NCBI RefSeq assembly: GCF_003576645.1
Contig: NC_044924.1
Coordinates: 25,011,546 to 25,075,545, forward strand
Direction: 5' to 3'
DNA: 64,000 nucleotides
Origin: Ipomoea triloba
Lineage: Eukaryota; Streptophyta; Magnoliopsida; Solanales; Convolvulaceae
Position numbers and translations under genes: made by a program. Positions 44,976 to 56,472 of this stretch are shown here, piece after piece (position 1 is the first letter of the stretch; each line of letters opens with the position of its first letter). The notes under the pieces were generated by a model that had not been told where the DNA came from, did not search any database, and saw only the letters and a program-made list of their open reading frames with translations.

Positions 44976-45606
44976 ATGGTTTTAATTTATAAATCAATCT
45001 ATTTATTATGAAAGAAAACAGTACAACTAACCCCTCAATCAAGTAAAAAAAATGCATTGTACCAAAATGACAGGTTCTTAAAAACTACCGATTACAATTT
45101 ATCAAAGCTGGGCATCCAGTAACTAAAAAGCAGGGCACACAATATATACAATCAGGGCACAACATAACCGCATACATGACTACAAATTATGAGTTTGTGA
45201 ATCATGTAATTAACCTTAGTACATATTGCTCACTGTATATAGTCGCTGCTTGTTCAGCTCCTTCTGAATTTTACTGGATGCTTTATCGGCTTTCTTGATG
45301 ATGATGATAATGATGTGAGGTAATTACGATTTAGTGTTCTTGGTATAAAACACCCCCTGCAAGCTGGGAGATACACCCATTGTATTACTTAGAGGATACT
45401 GTTTTCCGTGCTCTTATTTTGAGATCTATCACTTCGATACGAGCAAATTAAAAAGAGCAAAATCAATGTTGGCTGGGTAGGTTGAAGAGCAAAGTCTAAT
45501 ATTTTGTAATAAGTTAATTGGCACACAAATAACAGCAAACGAGCACACAACATAATCACATATATGGCTACAAAATATGAGTTTGTGAATCGTGTAATTT
45601 AGCAGG
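44976..45606. other. Intergenic DNA with GGCACAC repeats
   Basis: Two diverged direct copies (about 45140-45220 and 45530-45605) share GGGCACAAC / GAGCACACAAC and TGAGTTTGTGAATC. No gene. Confidence 0.5.
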
Positions 45607-45823
45607 AATCCATAAATAACTCTGTAAAGTAAAATTCCATCAAAAGACATATGTAAGCAACCAATCACTTCCTTTCATTGACAAAATCTTAAGCGAAACA
45701 TATTGCAAAAATCATAAATGAATCCATAAATAACTCTGTAAAGTACAATTCCATCAAAAGACATATGTAAGCAACCAATCACTTCCTTTCATTGACAAAA
45801 TCTTAAGCCAAATATAATGCAGA
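45607..45823. repeat. Tandem duplication, about 114 bp x 2
   Basis: Adjacent copies start at 45607 and 45721 (AATCCATAAATAACTCTG) and differ at only a few positions, indicating a recent duplication. Confidence 0.9.
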
Positions 45824-46397
45824 ACTCAATTTCAGAGCACTCGAAGAACTTCAAACATATAGTTCCCAACATCACAGGCTAACACGGAATTCAAAAGTCA
45901 GAAGATTAAAGCATATTAAGCTGCAAAAAATACATTATCCCCTATCATTCAACGAAAAAGGAATAGTTATATCAAAGGACATTAAACCTAACCTGGACTT
46001 GCCGCCTCCGACACCTGACCGAACCGCCTAGATCGTCGCCGCCCACCACCGAAATATACGCCACACTCCACCGCCGAGAGACTCGCCTCAGACCGCCGAA
46101 AAGAAGACAAGCACACCAAACGGAAGCTCTGTCGAAAGAAACGAAGAAAACGAAGAGGCGGAAATTAACCTCCAATAGGAATGCGATAAATAAGCGATTA
46201 GAAAATAAACCCCACTGAGCAAAGATGCAAATACCCCCCAATCCTTCTACACGCCCAAACATTGCCTATTTAAACATAATAACTAATTAAAAAACCCCTA
46301 CATCTACACCATTAATTTTTATAAATCAATGGCTAAGATAATCCTATTAATCCTCTAAACTCTAATAGTCCTAACCTGAATATAAATATATAGAATT
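45824..46397. other. GC-rich patch and spacer
   Basis: 45995-46165 is markedly GC-rich (CCGCC and CGCCG words) relative to its surroundings and looks like a former leader or exon, but its frames match nothing I recognise. The rest is AT-rich. Confidence 0.35.
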
Positions 46398-46823
46398 AGG
46401 ATCATATGAGATCACTTGTTTACGTAAGATCATGAGATGAGATCTTGTGCATTCATGTAATAATTTAATGGTCTAGATTGATTTAAGATTCTAAGTTGAA
46501 GTGTGTGCGAAAGGTGATTAAATGTGTGCAAATGGTGATTAAATGTGTAAGAACGGTGATTAAGTGTGTGCGAACAGAGTAGGTGTGTCAAACAATCTAG
46601 ACCATTAAAAAATTTTAGAATGATGTACAAGATTTGATCTCAACATTTTTTAATGGTCTAGATTGATTAAGATTCTAAGTTGAAGTATGTGCGAATGATG
46701 ATTAAATGTGTGCGAACATAGTGTGTGTGTGTCAACCAATCTAGACCATTAAAAAAATATTACATGGATGCACAAGATCTGATCTCACAATCTTACCTAA
46801 ACAAGTGATCTCATTGGAACCCT
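46398..46823. mobile_element. Palindromic MITE, copy 1
   Basis: Inverted ends AGGATCATATGAGATCACTT and AAGTGATCTCATTGGAACCC, continuing inward as TAAGATCATGAGATGAGATC / GATCTGATCTCACAATCTTA. The interior holds repeated GTGTGCGAACGGTGATTAA-type units and ATGGTCTAGATTGATTTAA / CAATCTAGACCATT inverted words. No coding capacity. Confidence 0.75.
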
Positions 46824-46857
46824 ACCCATAGAGAGTGAGAGAGAGAGAGAGAGAGTT

Positions 46858-47322
46858 AGGATCATATGAGATCACTTGTTTGGGTAAGATCGTGAGATCA
46901 GATCTTGTGCATCTATATAATAATTTAATGGTCTAGATTGATTTAAAATTCTAAGTTGAAGTGTGTGCAAACGGTGATAAAATGTGTGCGAACGCTAATA
47001 AAATGTGTGCGAACAGTCATTAAGTGTGTGTGAACGGTGATTAAATGTGTGCAAACAATGATTAAATGTGTGCGAACAGAGTGAGTGTGTCAAACAATCT
47101 AGACCATTAAAATTTTTTAGATTGATGTATAAGATTTGATCTCAAAAATATTTTAATGGTCTAGATTGATTAAGATTCCAAGTTGAACTGTGTGCGAATA
47201 GTGATTAAATGTGTGGGAACGGAGTGTGTGTGTCAATCAATCTAGACCATTAAAAAATATTACATGGATGCACAAGATCTGATCTCACGATCTTACCTAA
47301 ACAAGTGATCTCATTGGAACCT
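46858..47322. mobile_element. Palindromic MITE, copy 2
   Basis: Same family and orientation as 46398-46823, with more internal repeat units (about six GTGTGCGAAC-type). The two copies are separated by only a (GA)n tract at 46836-46855. Confidence 0.75.
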
Positions 47323-47323
47323 A

Positions 47324-47362
<39 letters not shown>

Positions 47363-47363
47363 A

Positions 47364-47545
47364 GTTAATTCCATTTTTGGTCCTAGATTTATATGTGGTA
47401 GTTCAGTTTTAATCCTTTTTTATTAGAACATCCATATTTGGTCCTAGTATTATTGTGACATGACCATTTTTGGCCCTCTATCAACAAAACAGTTGTAATG
47501 TCGTTAAATACAATGACATTTCGGTCTTCAATTATATATTTTTTC
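47364..47545. repeat. Single arm of the MULE-type MITE family
   Basis: GAGTTAATTCCATTTTTGG, GTCCTAGATTTATATG and ATGTCGTTAAATACAATG match one arm of 39888-40291. The partner arm is missing. Confidence 0.7.
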
Positions 47546-47639
47546 AAAAAAAAATAAGCATACAAATATAGCGGGGTCAACTTACTTTGTATATAATTCA
47601 AAAGTAAGTACCACACTCTATTATTCTTATTAAATTAAA

Positions 47640-48009
47640 CTAGTATTTTCACCCATGCGTTGCACGGAATGAATTTGTTATAATATTTTAAGAAATATTT
47701 GAATCGATATATACAATTATATAAATTATAACATCGAATATGAGTATGAATAAGTGTATAAATGCAATTATAGTATGAGTCTTCCTTGCATGCAACAAAT
47801 ATCACCAAAATTCAGTATTCTAGAATTGTATTACGAATAGGAACGTAGGGAAGAATATATTTTATTAGAAATTCTATTTTAATTTTCAATTGTATTAGGG
47901 ATAGGAATTGTATTACCATATTTTACAATATTACGCAAACCATAATATTATAGGTCTGTTTTGGGCGGGAAGTTAAAACTGAAGATATTGTTTTTATTAA
48001 TAGTATAGA
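47640..48009 (-). mobile_element. Small non-autonomous Helitron
   Basis: On the minus strand the 5' end is TCTATACTATTAATA and the 3' end is CCGTGCAACGCATGGG (a short hairpin) followed 10 bp later by CTAG. The flanking bases are A on the 5' side and T on the 3' side, as expected for Helitron insertion between A and T. No TIR or TSD, 370 bp, no coding. Confidence 0.8.
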
Positions 48010-48053
48010 TTGCATTGTAGAGAAATATATATACTGAATTATTACCATTAGTA

Positions 48054-48251
48054 ATTCTAGTCTAGAATTGTATTACGAATATGAACGTAGGGAAAAATAT
48101 ATTTTATTAGGAATTCTATTTTAATTTACAATTGTATTAGGGATAGGAATTGTATTACCATATTTTACAATATTACGCAAACCAAAATATTATAGGTCTG
48201 TTCTGGGCGGAAAGTTGAAACTGAGGATATTGTTTTTATTAATAGTATAGA
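48054..48251 (-). repeat. Second Helitron 5' portion in tandem
   Basis: About 190 bp nearly identical to 47811-48009, ending in the same minus-strand 5' terminus (TCTATACTATTAATA, preceded by A). It has no 3' hairpin of its own. Confidence 0.8.
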
Positions 48252-48349
48252 TAAATTAGTAGTTACAACAACAACAAAAAAATAATACATATGCATTTCT
48301 TTAATTTATAATTCGATGTCAACAATGCCTTTATTAAAAAAATCATTAT

Positions 48350-48799
48350 AAAAAAAAGATATAATTTTATTAGTTATATTATCTATATTTTCTACAATGC
48401 AAAGATTCATTACCTTCAAATTTATTAATTAATTATATTCACTACATTGTTCATTATTTTCTTTTTACACTATCTTGTATTTAAATATCAAAATTATACT
48501 ACAAAATAATGTTATATATTTATTTACCAAGTATTATGTTAATAACATGAAAACATAATTCAAATACTGTATTAATTTAGACTAGCATTTTTACAAAATT
48601 GCAAACATTTATTTTAATGACAATTATAATCAATCTCTCATATAGTATATTGTATTCATTATTTTGAATTACGGATTTAAATAAACAAATTCAACATTCA
48701 ATTAATAGGCATGAATATCTCCTATATAATCTTGCATTAATTATTTTTGAAATACTTATTTAAAAATCAACATTGGGCGTTATCTCATTCGTACAATGG
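48350..48799. repeat. Left arm of a large imperfect inverted repeat
   Basis: AGATATAATTTTATTAGTTA, GTTATATATTTATTTACCAA and ATGACAATTATAATCAATCT are the reverse complement of segments in 49320-49870. The sequence family recurs at 61925-62200 beside the RPA-like gene, so it is probably Helitron-derived. Confidence 0.65.
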
Positions 48800-48894
48800 T
48801 TTTTTTTTTTTTTGGTACCTCCACTAAGGCTCAAACCTACTCCCTTCCATGAGTGAGTGTAAATCGGATGCCATTAGACCATAATATCTTTGGC
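48800..48894 (-). mobile_element. tRNA-derived SINE
   Basis: T-run at 48800-48813; box B complement GGCTCAAACC; box A complement CCATTAGACCA. Ends at CTTTGGC, the conserved family start. Its own TSD is not clear. Confidence 0.7.
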
Positions 48895-48910
48895 TCCCTT
48901 TGTTAGGTTT

Positions 48911-49026
48911 GTTTTTTTTTTTTTTTGAATACTACTAACTCTTTTTTTGAATACTACTAATTAACTCTATTAAAATGCTCATATAAAGAGAAGGGTTTGA
49001 TGCTACTAGACCACAAGGTCCTTGGC
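48911..49026 (-). mobile_element. tRNA-derived SINE with perfect 16-bp TSD
   Basis: Flanked exactly by TCCCTTTGTTAGGTTT at 48895-48910 and 49027-49042. T-rich tail at 48912-48926 with a partially duplicated TTTTTTGAATACTACTAA segment. Box A complement CTACTAGACCA; box B region largely deleted. It inserted directly next to the start of the preceding SINE. Confidence 0.88.
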
Positions 49027-49319
49027 TCCCTTTGTTAGGTTTAATTTGGTTAAGGAAAAAAAATGATGATTTGGGTTATTGGATTATGGGCTTCCTTAAA
49101 TCCTTTCATTTTTAATGAGCTTATATAATATATTTCTGATATTTGCTTTTTCATTATTTCTTGGACCCACTTTATTTACGGCTTGTGGGTGTGTTTTTTT
49201 TAACAATGGATTCAAGTTTTTTTTTTTTTCTTTTTTTTTTTCTTTTTGCCCAGATCCAGATAACAAAAACAGAGAAGAGTTTTGGTCTCAGCTGAATTAT
49301 TATTAACACTACTGTCTGT

Positions 49320-49870
49320 TTGGACCTTTATTTAATTACTAATTTTTTGAATAGGATAATGCTCAATGTTTATTTTTTAAATAAGTGCTTCAAATTATAT
49401 TAATACAAGATTATATAAGAGATGTTCATGCATATGTAATTGAATGTTGAATTTTTTTATTTAAATCGATAATTCAGAGTATATGAGAGGTTGATTATAA
49501 TTGTCACTAAAATAAATGTTTGCAATTTTGTAAAAACGTTAATCTAAATACTTAATCTAAAAATGATAGTATAAATAAATACTATTTTTGGTAATAAAAA
49601 TTTATACATTTTACGATTTACCTTTAAAGTGAACAATTGTGATGTAGTCCAAAAAATATTATGGAGTTAGTTTCCCGCTTTAATTTATTGAGTTATTTGA
49701 ATGTCTTATTTCTCAACAAATCCTCTCCAAGTAGTTAATATGATTGACTTCAAATTTTTTTTAAACTTTTTTTTTGTATGTTAGAATACTTGGTAATAAA
49801 TATATAACATTATTAATAAATTAAGACAATATAACTAATGAAATTATATCTCTTTTTTAATCTTTTGATA
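49320..49870. repeat. Right arm of the large imperfect inverted repeat
   Basis: GATAATGCTCAATGTTTATT, TTGATTATAATTGTCACTAA and TTGGTAATAAATATATAACA are inverted relative to 48350-48799 and direct relative to 61940-62190. AT-rich, no gene. Confidence 0.65.
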
Positions 49871-52123
49871 ATGAATAATTTTTTTTTGAATAAAGACATT
49901 GTAAACATCGAATTCTAAATTAAAGAAACACATATGTATTATTTTTTGTTATAACTTCTAATTTATTTAATAATTTAATAAGAATAATAGAGTGGGGTAC
50001 TTACTTTTCAATAATAATCTCTAACATATTCGTAGTATATATTTAACAATTATGTCAACTCTGATTAGGATGAGGAACCTAAGACCTTTCTTATAGAAAT
50101 TAATGGTAGGTTAAAAGTTAACGGAATATTCCGTTATTAAAGTTTATACTAATGGAATGTGGGGTTATTTAAGAAAAGAAAATAATATAATAGAGTGTAA
50201 AGAAGGAAAATCATAAAAAATTACTAAAATCAAATTAATATGAACCATTTGTTTAAGTAAAAATTACAACCAACATTTTTTTTTCTTTCTGTTAGAGCCC
50301 TAACTTTATTGGCTCTTATTAAGATTGTAGATTTTAGTTCTTTTGTTATAAATTATTCTTTAGAGGTGGACCCTTATTTTTAGCTAGCCTTAGTATATTA
50401 GATTTTTTTTTTTTGAAAAATTCAGATCTTGGTTGCTATCACCAAGTGTGAATTCACCAAGCTTGGTTTAACCGGGCGCAATTAGTTAGAAGTCCACAAG
50501 CGATGCGGCCTTGAAAGTTAAAAGTTTTTTTTTTCCCTCGTCACCACCTAAATTCATGACCTGAAAAATGAATACCTTCCTGAAAAATGACCTCTATGCC
50601 TGATAGAAATCCCTAAAGGATAGTTTTGACTAACAAATATCACTAGTCCTTTTCTAAGGCACAACTTGACTGACTTAACAAATATCAGCTATACACAAAA
50701 TTGTGTTCCAACTTAAGTTGTGCAAGAAGGATGTTTCTGACTTGGCTTTAATTGAAAATACCTTATTCTATTTTCATGCGAATAACCTTGTACTTTAACA
50801 GCTGTACAAGGCAAAGAATTATAATAAACATCCTGAGCCGATTTTCGCCCTCCATCCCCACCTGCTAGCTGTAAAGCACAACTAATTGTTGATGCAAAAC
50901 CATAATGCATGCTCAGCTGGCTCTGCACCAGTGCCCGAAGCACACAATGTTGCCTAGCCGTGCAACACTAGGAGGGGTTGATGAAGAGAAAAGGCCGAGG
51001 TGGCAACAACAACTCCCAGAACGTAACCCCGAATAAGCAACATAATGATCAAACTCGTTGAGGACAACAACATTCATACAATCCTAATTCTGGCCTAGCA
51101 GCAAGTATGCTTCAAGTGTGTGTGTTAAAGGCACTGATCACGTGCGTGCCACACCCCGAAGCATTTTTGTTAAAACCTAAATGAACATCATAATGTTGAA
51201 TCCAACCAAGTTGCCTTACCTGAAGCAAACGCTCTTGTTAGTCATATTGATGACCTTCTTTTTCTTATGTTCCCTTTCAGATGATCTTTGTATACAAACC
51301 TCTCAATTCTTCCAACCATTATTCATAAGGTTTTCTTTGTGGGCTCCAATAGAGCCTCACTTTGACTCCAACAATTTAGAGACATTAAGTCAATTGGTTT
51401 ATATAACAAAATCAGAAATATTCATAACTTGAAATACCTTATCATAACCCAAATTGTTAAGCCTTTTAGTATGCAGTCCTTCATTTCCTTATATCACTAC
51501 CATAGTGTATCATTAAGGGCTATCAACTACTTACAGCCCATAATGAGGAATCAAAAGGAACGGTGATTGCATAATATATTATAAGATCATCTCTCGGCAA
51601 TAGGGGGAGATTGGAGTTCAAATTTAATAGAATGCCGAGAAAATTTCATCTAGACCATTATTTTTCAAAATCCAATGTGTCCGATACTTGTTGGGGAAAG
51701 GCAGTATCCATGTTGCTACTTTAATTCTAAAACTCTGGCACACTACATATCCTTATTCCCCCTTACATCTAAAACGTGGTTTCTCCTCAAACATTTCCCA
51801 AATCTGCGTTTCTATTCTTATGTATGTAGTCCATTCTATTATATAACCACCATAGTGTATCTCTAAACCTCCATCTATTGTCTCAAATATTTAGAGCCCT
51901 TGTGAGAGATGAAATGGATACGTTGACTGCATGAAGATCGGTCCACGACATTAAGGGGATATATGATCAAATGGAATGTCGAGAAATTTCATTGAATGAA
52001 ATGATCTTCAAAAACTAAATCCACGTACCAATTAGACTGAACTGGAAGTTCAGAAAGATATCTACGAAATAAATCTATTTCATAAAAAGAGTGACTAGGT
52101 CCCATACACATTCCCCAAATTAG

Positions 52124-52178
<55 letters not shown>

Positions 52179-53002
52179 ATACTCATTGACGCCAGAAGTG
52201 CGGGAGATTCATTGATATAGAAAAATAAGAATCCACAACAACTAGATATAATAAAGAATTATGCCACTCTTGAAAAATCTTAGAACACTTGAAAAATAAT
52301 AAAGAATCATATCTTTAAAACGATCGTCCAAAAGACGAGAAAACCCAGTAAAATTATAGCTGCACTAAATAATCATAATACTAAGATGCAGAAAAATCAG
52401 ATATAAATAAATGTTTTAGGGAAACGACTAGAATCTGGTTAACTTAGAAATTACCATGAACTTTTATATATATATATATATATGGGAGAAGTTTATGAAA
52501 ATGTTATAAGTTGTCGACAATACAATTGCCTTCAAAATTGCTCATATTATATGACTATATGGATCCAAAGCTAGGTGCTAGAAGCACCTAGATTGATTAA
52601 CGTATAAAAAGAGCAATTAAGGCATATATAAAGCTTAGCTCACTAATAAATATATTCCTTTTGTACACCAATAAAGTGTTAACCCTGTAGGTTACAAATG
52701 GTGTTTGTATGAATGAAAAACACGAATGATAAGGTGGTGTGATATAAAGCGAGTCTGTAGACCAATGGTTCGCGCAGAGACCCAGAATCATATATACTCT
52801 CCCATGATGAATATCATTAAAAGTTCTGCTACATAATTGGCAGAATAATAACAATTTTAGATATGCAGCTTATTAAAGTCATGACCTTAAAGTTACGGGT
52901 CGTTAGACACTAATGTTTATTTGAAAAATACTTGATGGATTTACAATTCTCAAAATGAAAGAATGTAATATCACAACATGTTTGTTGTTGAATTGAAGTA
53001 CA
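49871..53002. other. Gene-poor AT-rich DNA
   Basis: No supported gene. AGAATAATAGAGTGGGGTAC at 49981 is the inverted counterpart of 47602-47632. A diverged direct duplication pairs about 51475-51680 with 51825-52020 (ACCATAGTGTAT, AATGCCGAGAAA/AATGTCGAGAAA, purine runs), probably an old retroelement remnant. (AT)n tracts lie at 52128-52177 and 52463-52482. The frame at 50713-50943 has no recognisable domain. Confidence 0.5.
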
Positions 53003-53608
53003 AATGTTTTAGAGTGATTTCCTTTTTTGGTCCTACTTTTATTGGTCATTTTCCAATTTTAGTCTGCTTTAGTTATTTTTGCCACATTGCGTCCACATTT
53101 ATTAGACATGTTCCACTTTTGGTCCCTCGTTAAGTTTCCCGTCTAATGGCCGTTTGAGGGAGGGCTACTTTTGTCTTTTTACTATGGTCTCCTCTCTTTA
53201 CCCTTGCAACCTTAATTTCGAGACTTTGACTAACTAAATGAGATAAGTAAAACCTAAACCTAATAGCGAATCCGATTCAGAGCAATTTGGAAGAATCGAA
53301 GCATCGAATCCGTCTGTTCGAAGCATCGAAGCATCCAATCAAATCTCACCAAAATCGGCGAATTCGAATCTGGGTAAACGTGAGGAGGAAGCAAGGAAGA
53401 TGGACAACAAAAACCTATGTAAATCGAATTTATGTATGTTTGCTACTATGTATTCTGTGTTTTGCGCTTATATACTGAATAAAGTAACCTAGGTAAAGCA
53501 TGTGGTAGTCATTTACGTATTGTGCTCTGTGTCATTGTCCTTTGTTGTTTGCAAAGGCTTGTACACACCTTTTTGGTGTTTTATATAGATGCTTTACTAA
53601 TTGAATTT

Positions 53609-53782
53609 CTGGGGACCACATTCAATTCGAATCAGGGTAAACGTTTTAGGTTATGTTCTGGGGACCACATGTTCTGTGGGGTAGATGTGTTAGTTAATCC
53701 AATTCGAATTATATACACAATTATTAACAGGGGACCACATATTCTGGGAAATGTATATAAATTAATGTTTTGGGGACCACAT
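53609..53782 (+). repeat. Four spaced GGGGACCACAT repeats in the MULE leader
   Basis: GGGGACCACAT starts at 53611, 53660, 53730 and 53772, upstream of the transposase frame. These regularly placed identical 11-mers could be protein-binding sites; the role is unknown. Confidence 0.8.
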
Positions 53783-53831
53783 TGTGCTGAATTTTTTTTT
53801 TGGTAGAAAAATGTTTTAATTGAAATAAAGG

Positions 53832-55452
53832 TTGTTTATTTTTCATTATTTTCTTTCTGTGAATGGAAAAAATGCAGATACTTTTATTCTGAAGTTAAGA
53901 CATGAAGGTTGCCTAAAAAATAATGGAATAGGATACATTGGAGGGAGTAATGAGTGTTATAATATGGATATTGATTTGCGGGGAATGATAACTTTAAGGG
54001 AAATAGTTGAGGAACTAGGATATAAATGTAGAGTTGGGCAATTTGAATTACAAAGTGATAGTGATTGTTGGGCAATTTGTGATAGTGGGCAATTTCCCAA
54101 ACAAATTGAGGTTTGGGTGATAGGTGAGGGTGAGGGGGTTGGTGATGGTGAAACTCCAGTTGAAGGGCAAGGGCAGTTTGAGTCTGAAGGTGATAAGGAG
54201 TTTGATGGTGATGAGTACAGTGAGGGTAGTGGGAGAAATGATGACTTAGAGTATGATGATCATGTAGATCCAAATGTAGAGTTTGCAGGGATTGGGGCTG
54301 TTGAATCAACAAGGGAGAATATTGGGAAGGATGGGAGTGGGGCTGTGAAGGATGGGACTGGGAATGTGAAGGATGGGACCCAGGCTGTGAAGGATGGGAC
54401 TGGGACTGTGAATGCTGGAAATGATTGGACTGAATTTATCTGATGAAGACAGTGGGAATGATAGTGATGAGGATGAAAACTTTAAGTGGCCAGTGTTTAG
54501 GGCAAAGACTAAGATGAAGTGTCCTAACTTCTGTGTTGGCTTAACTTGGAGAATAGTTAGTTTTAATGAAGAACATGATGGGTGTGGTTGAGTGTATCAA
54601 AACTCCATGGTGAAATCAACAAGAATTGCTAAGAGATGGATGAAAGAAATTGGGCACCACACAGACTGGTCAACTGCACAGTTTAGAGAGAAGGTGAAAG
54701 TTGATGACAAATGTGACATAACTAGAAAGCAAGCATGGAGGGCAATAACAAAAGCCAAGGCTGTAATTGAAGGAGAGGCTATTGACTTTTTCAACAAAAT
54801 TTGGGAGTATTGCTGGGAGATTGAAAAAACAAACCCCAAAACATCATGCCTTGTAAAGCTAACTAATTTGTTGTATGAAGGCAAACCTAGATTCCTTAGG
54901 ATGTATTTCTGTTGGGAAGCTAGCAAAATTGGGTATAAGTTTTGTAGAAAACTAATTGGAGTAGATGGTTGCCACTTGAAAGGCAAGTTAGGAGGAATTC
55001 TGGTAACTGCTGTGGGGATTGATGGGAATGATAGCATAATCCCATTGGCATATGCACTTGTAGAAGGGGAAACAAAGGACTCATGGACATGGTTTTTGAG
55101 GTTATAAAGAAGGGACTTGGAGATCACAACCGAAGATCAACATTTGCTGACATTTATCTCAGGTAACTGTCCTTTGTTTTACAGGTTAACAGATTGCTAA
55201 ACTTGTTTTACAGATTAGTAGTTCACATTCTTTGTTTTTGATTTGTAGATAAACAGAAAGACTTCCTCCTAGCATTTGAAGAGGTGATACCAAATGCCTT
55301 ACACAGATTCTGTGTGAGGCATCTTCATGGGAACTTGAAGTTGGCAGGATTTGTTGGCAAGGCAATGAAAGATACACTTTGGGCAGCAACCAAGGCAACT
55401 ACTGTCAAGCCAAGATTCACCAACACCATTGACACTGCTGTTAACATTGATT
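53832..55452 (+). pseudogene. mudrA-like MULE transposase, broken
   Basis: The N-terminal PB1-like domain of plant MURA proteins is clear: TFILKLRHEGCLKNN, GYIGGSNECYNMDIDLRGM, LREIVEELGY. An acidic Gly/Asp/Glu-rich region with GAVKDGTG repeats follows. After a frameshift near 54430 come FKWPVFRAKTKMKCPNFC, a TGA at 54588, then RKQAWRAITKAKAVIEG and the DDE core start IGVDGCHLKGKLGGILVTAV with the first catalytic Asp. A TAA at 55105 precedes the next helix. A probable intron (about 55161-55247) leads to FLLAFEEVIPNALHRFCVRH, the conserved C-x-RH segment. The frame ends at 55452 without the last catalytic Glu region or SWIM/zinc-knuckle domain, and the central DNA-binding region is shortened. 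It cannot make active transposase. Related MURA proteins cut and join the TIRs. Confidence 0.88.
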
Positions 55453-55870
55453 GAAATGCATGTAGTAGCTTGATGTTTTGATGTATTAACATTGCTATTT
55501 TGCTATGGATTAACACTGCTGTTAAAACTGTTGTAGTAGCTTAATGCACTGTTAGCTTGATGTTTTGGTGCTGTTAGCAAACTAGTTGTTAGCTGGATTT
55601 TTGGTGTTGTTAGCAAATTGGTTGCTAGCTTGTTTTTTTGGTGATGTTAGCAAACTGGTCATAAAGGCAGTAATGAATGGTTTTTGGTCATAATGCTCAC
55701 TGTTTTTTGTCATAAAGTTACCTTTATTTGGTCAGTAAAGCTCACTGTTTTTGGTTTGGCCATAGCATTGTCTAACCATTACTAAGAAACAACACATAGT
55801 ATTCTCTAATCATTACCAATAACACACAAACAGAAAGTTCTAAACACAAGTAGAAATTTTATTGCCACTC
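55453..55870. repeat. Degenerate GTTAGCAAACTGGTT repeats between the two MULE genes
   Basis: Imperfect repeats of TTAGCAAACTGG / TTGTTAGCTTG and of GGTCATAATGCTCACTG lie between the transposase relic and the GRF gene, where the two transcripts would converge. Confidence 0.6.
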
Positions 55871-55895
55871 AAACCAAACACTTACTACAAACAAA

Positions 55896-56472
55896 TTATG
55901 GGAGCATAGGCACACCATAGCTCTCATTTTTTCCTATAGCCAAACAACACATTAACACTACAATAAGAACTACAACAATCATCATGCTTGTACATTTTCT
56001 ACCCCTATGTTTATCCTTCATTTCCTCCCTTGTTCGCAAACTTTTCACCTTGGCTTTTAACTTCGCAATTTCTTCTTCATTTTTGACAATTACTTCTTCA
56101 TTTTTGTTAATTCTCTTCAGTAGCCCTGATATTATCCTCTTTGACCTAGGGCACATTGGGGGATCATACCACTTCACAAACCCACATGATCCATCTTGAA
56201 AATTGGAAAAATTAAACTTCAAATTGCAAAATTGCAAAATTGCAAATTGCAAAATTCTAAAAATTTCAAAACTAAATAAACAAATTACGAACCTTACAAC
56301 TTGAACATTCCCAATACCTCCTACTCGGATTCTCATTTGTCCACGATGTCTTCAAAACCATTTCTTGCCGACATTGACATTGTTCAATTGAGACCCATTC
56401 ACCATACAAGTAGCTCTTCCTCGCTGTTTTCGACGAACTGGAAGAATTCGGACTCTCTTGATGGGAATACAT
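55896..56472 (-). CDS. MULE-borne GRF zinc-finger / coiled-coil / membrane protein
   Basis: Two exons on the minus strand, 56472-56298 and 56194-55896, with a GTAAGG donor and TTTCAAG acceptor. Together they give an uninterrupted 157-aa protein. The splice completes a GRF-type zinc finger: CQC (32-34), VLKTSWTNENPSRRYWEC (39-56), CGFVKWYDPPMCPRSKR (62-78). A Glu/Lys-rich coiled coil follows (about 87-122, EEIAKLKAKVKSL), then a C-terminal hydrophobic segment (about 129-145, MIVVVLIVVLMCCLAIG), so a tail-anchored membrane protein is predicted. The family matches plant At4g04775-like GRF proteins, whose role is unknown; GRF fingers elsewhere bind single-stranded nucleic acid. The start codon lies 56 bp inside the right TIR edge, so the TIR could act as promoter. 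It is the only intact frame in this transposon. I infer it is cargo or a helper gene. Confidence 0.85.

Noticed and set aside
45972..46262. 96-codon minus-strand frame in a GC-rich patch
   Set aside because: Composition is gene-like but the translation matches no family I know. Kept only as a GC-rich patch.
42368..47322. Repeat arrays considered as CRISPR-like
   Set aside because: Units are tandem or transposon-derived with no regular unique spacers, and the genome is eukaryotic.
50713..50943. 76-codon minus-strand frame
   Set aside because: No recognisable motif, no neighbouring exon or promoter, and AT-rich repeat surroundings; not supported as a gene.
53884..54312. 142-codon minus-strand frame rich in His and Gln
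   Set aside because: Shadow of the acidic region of the mudrA-like gene on the plus strand.
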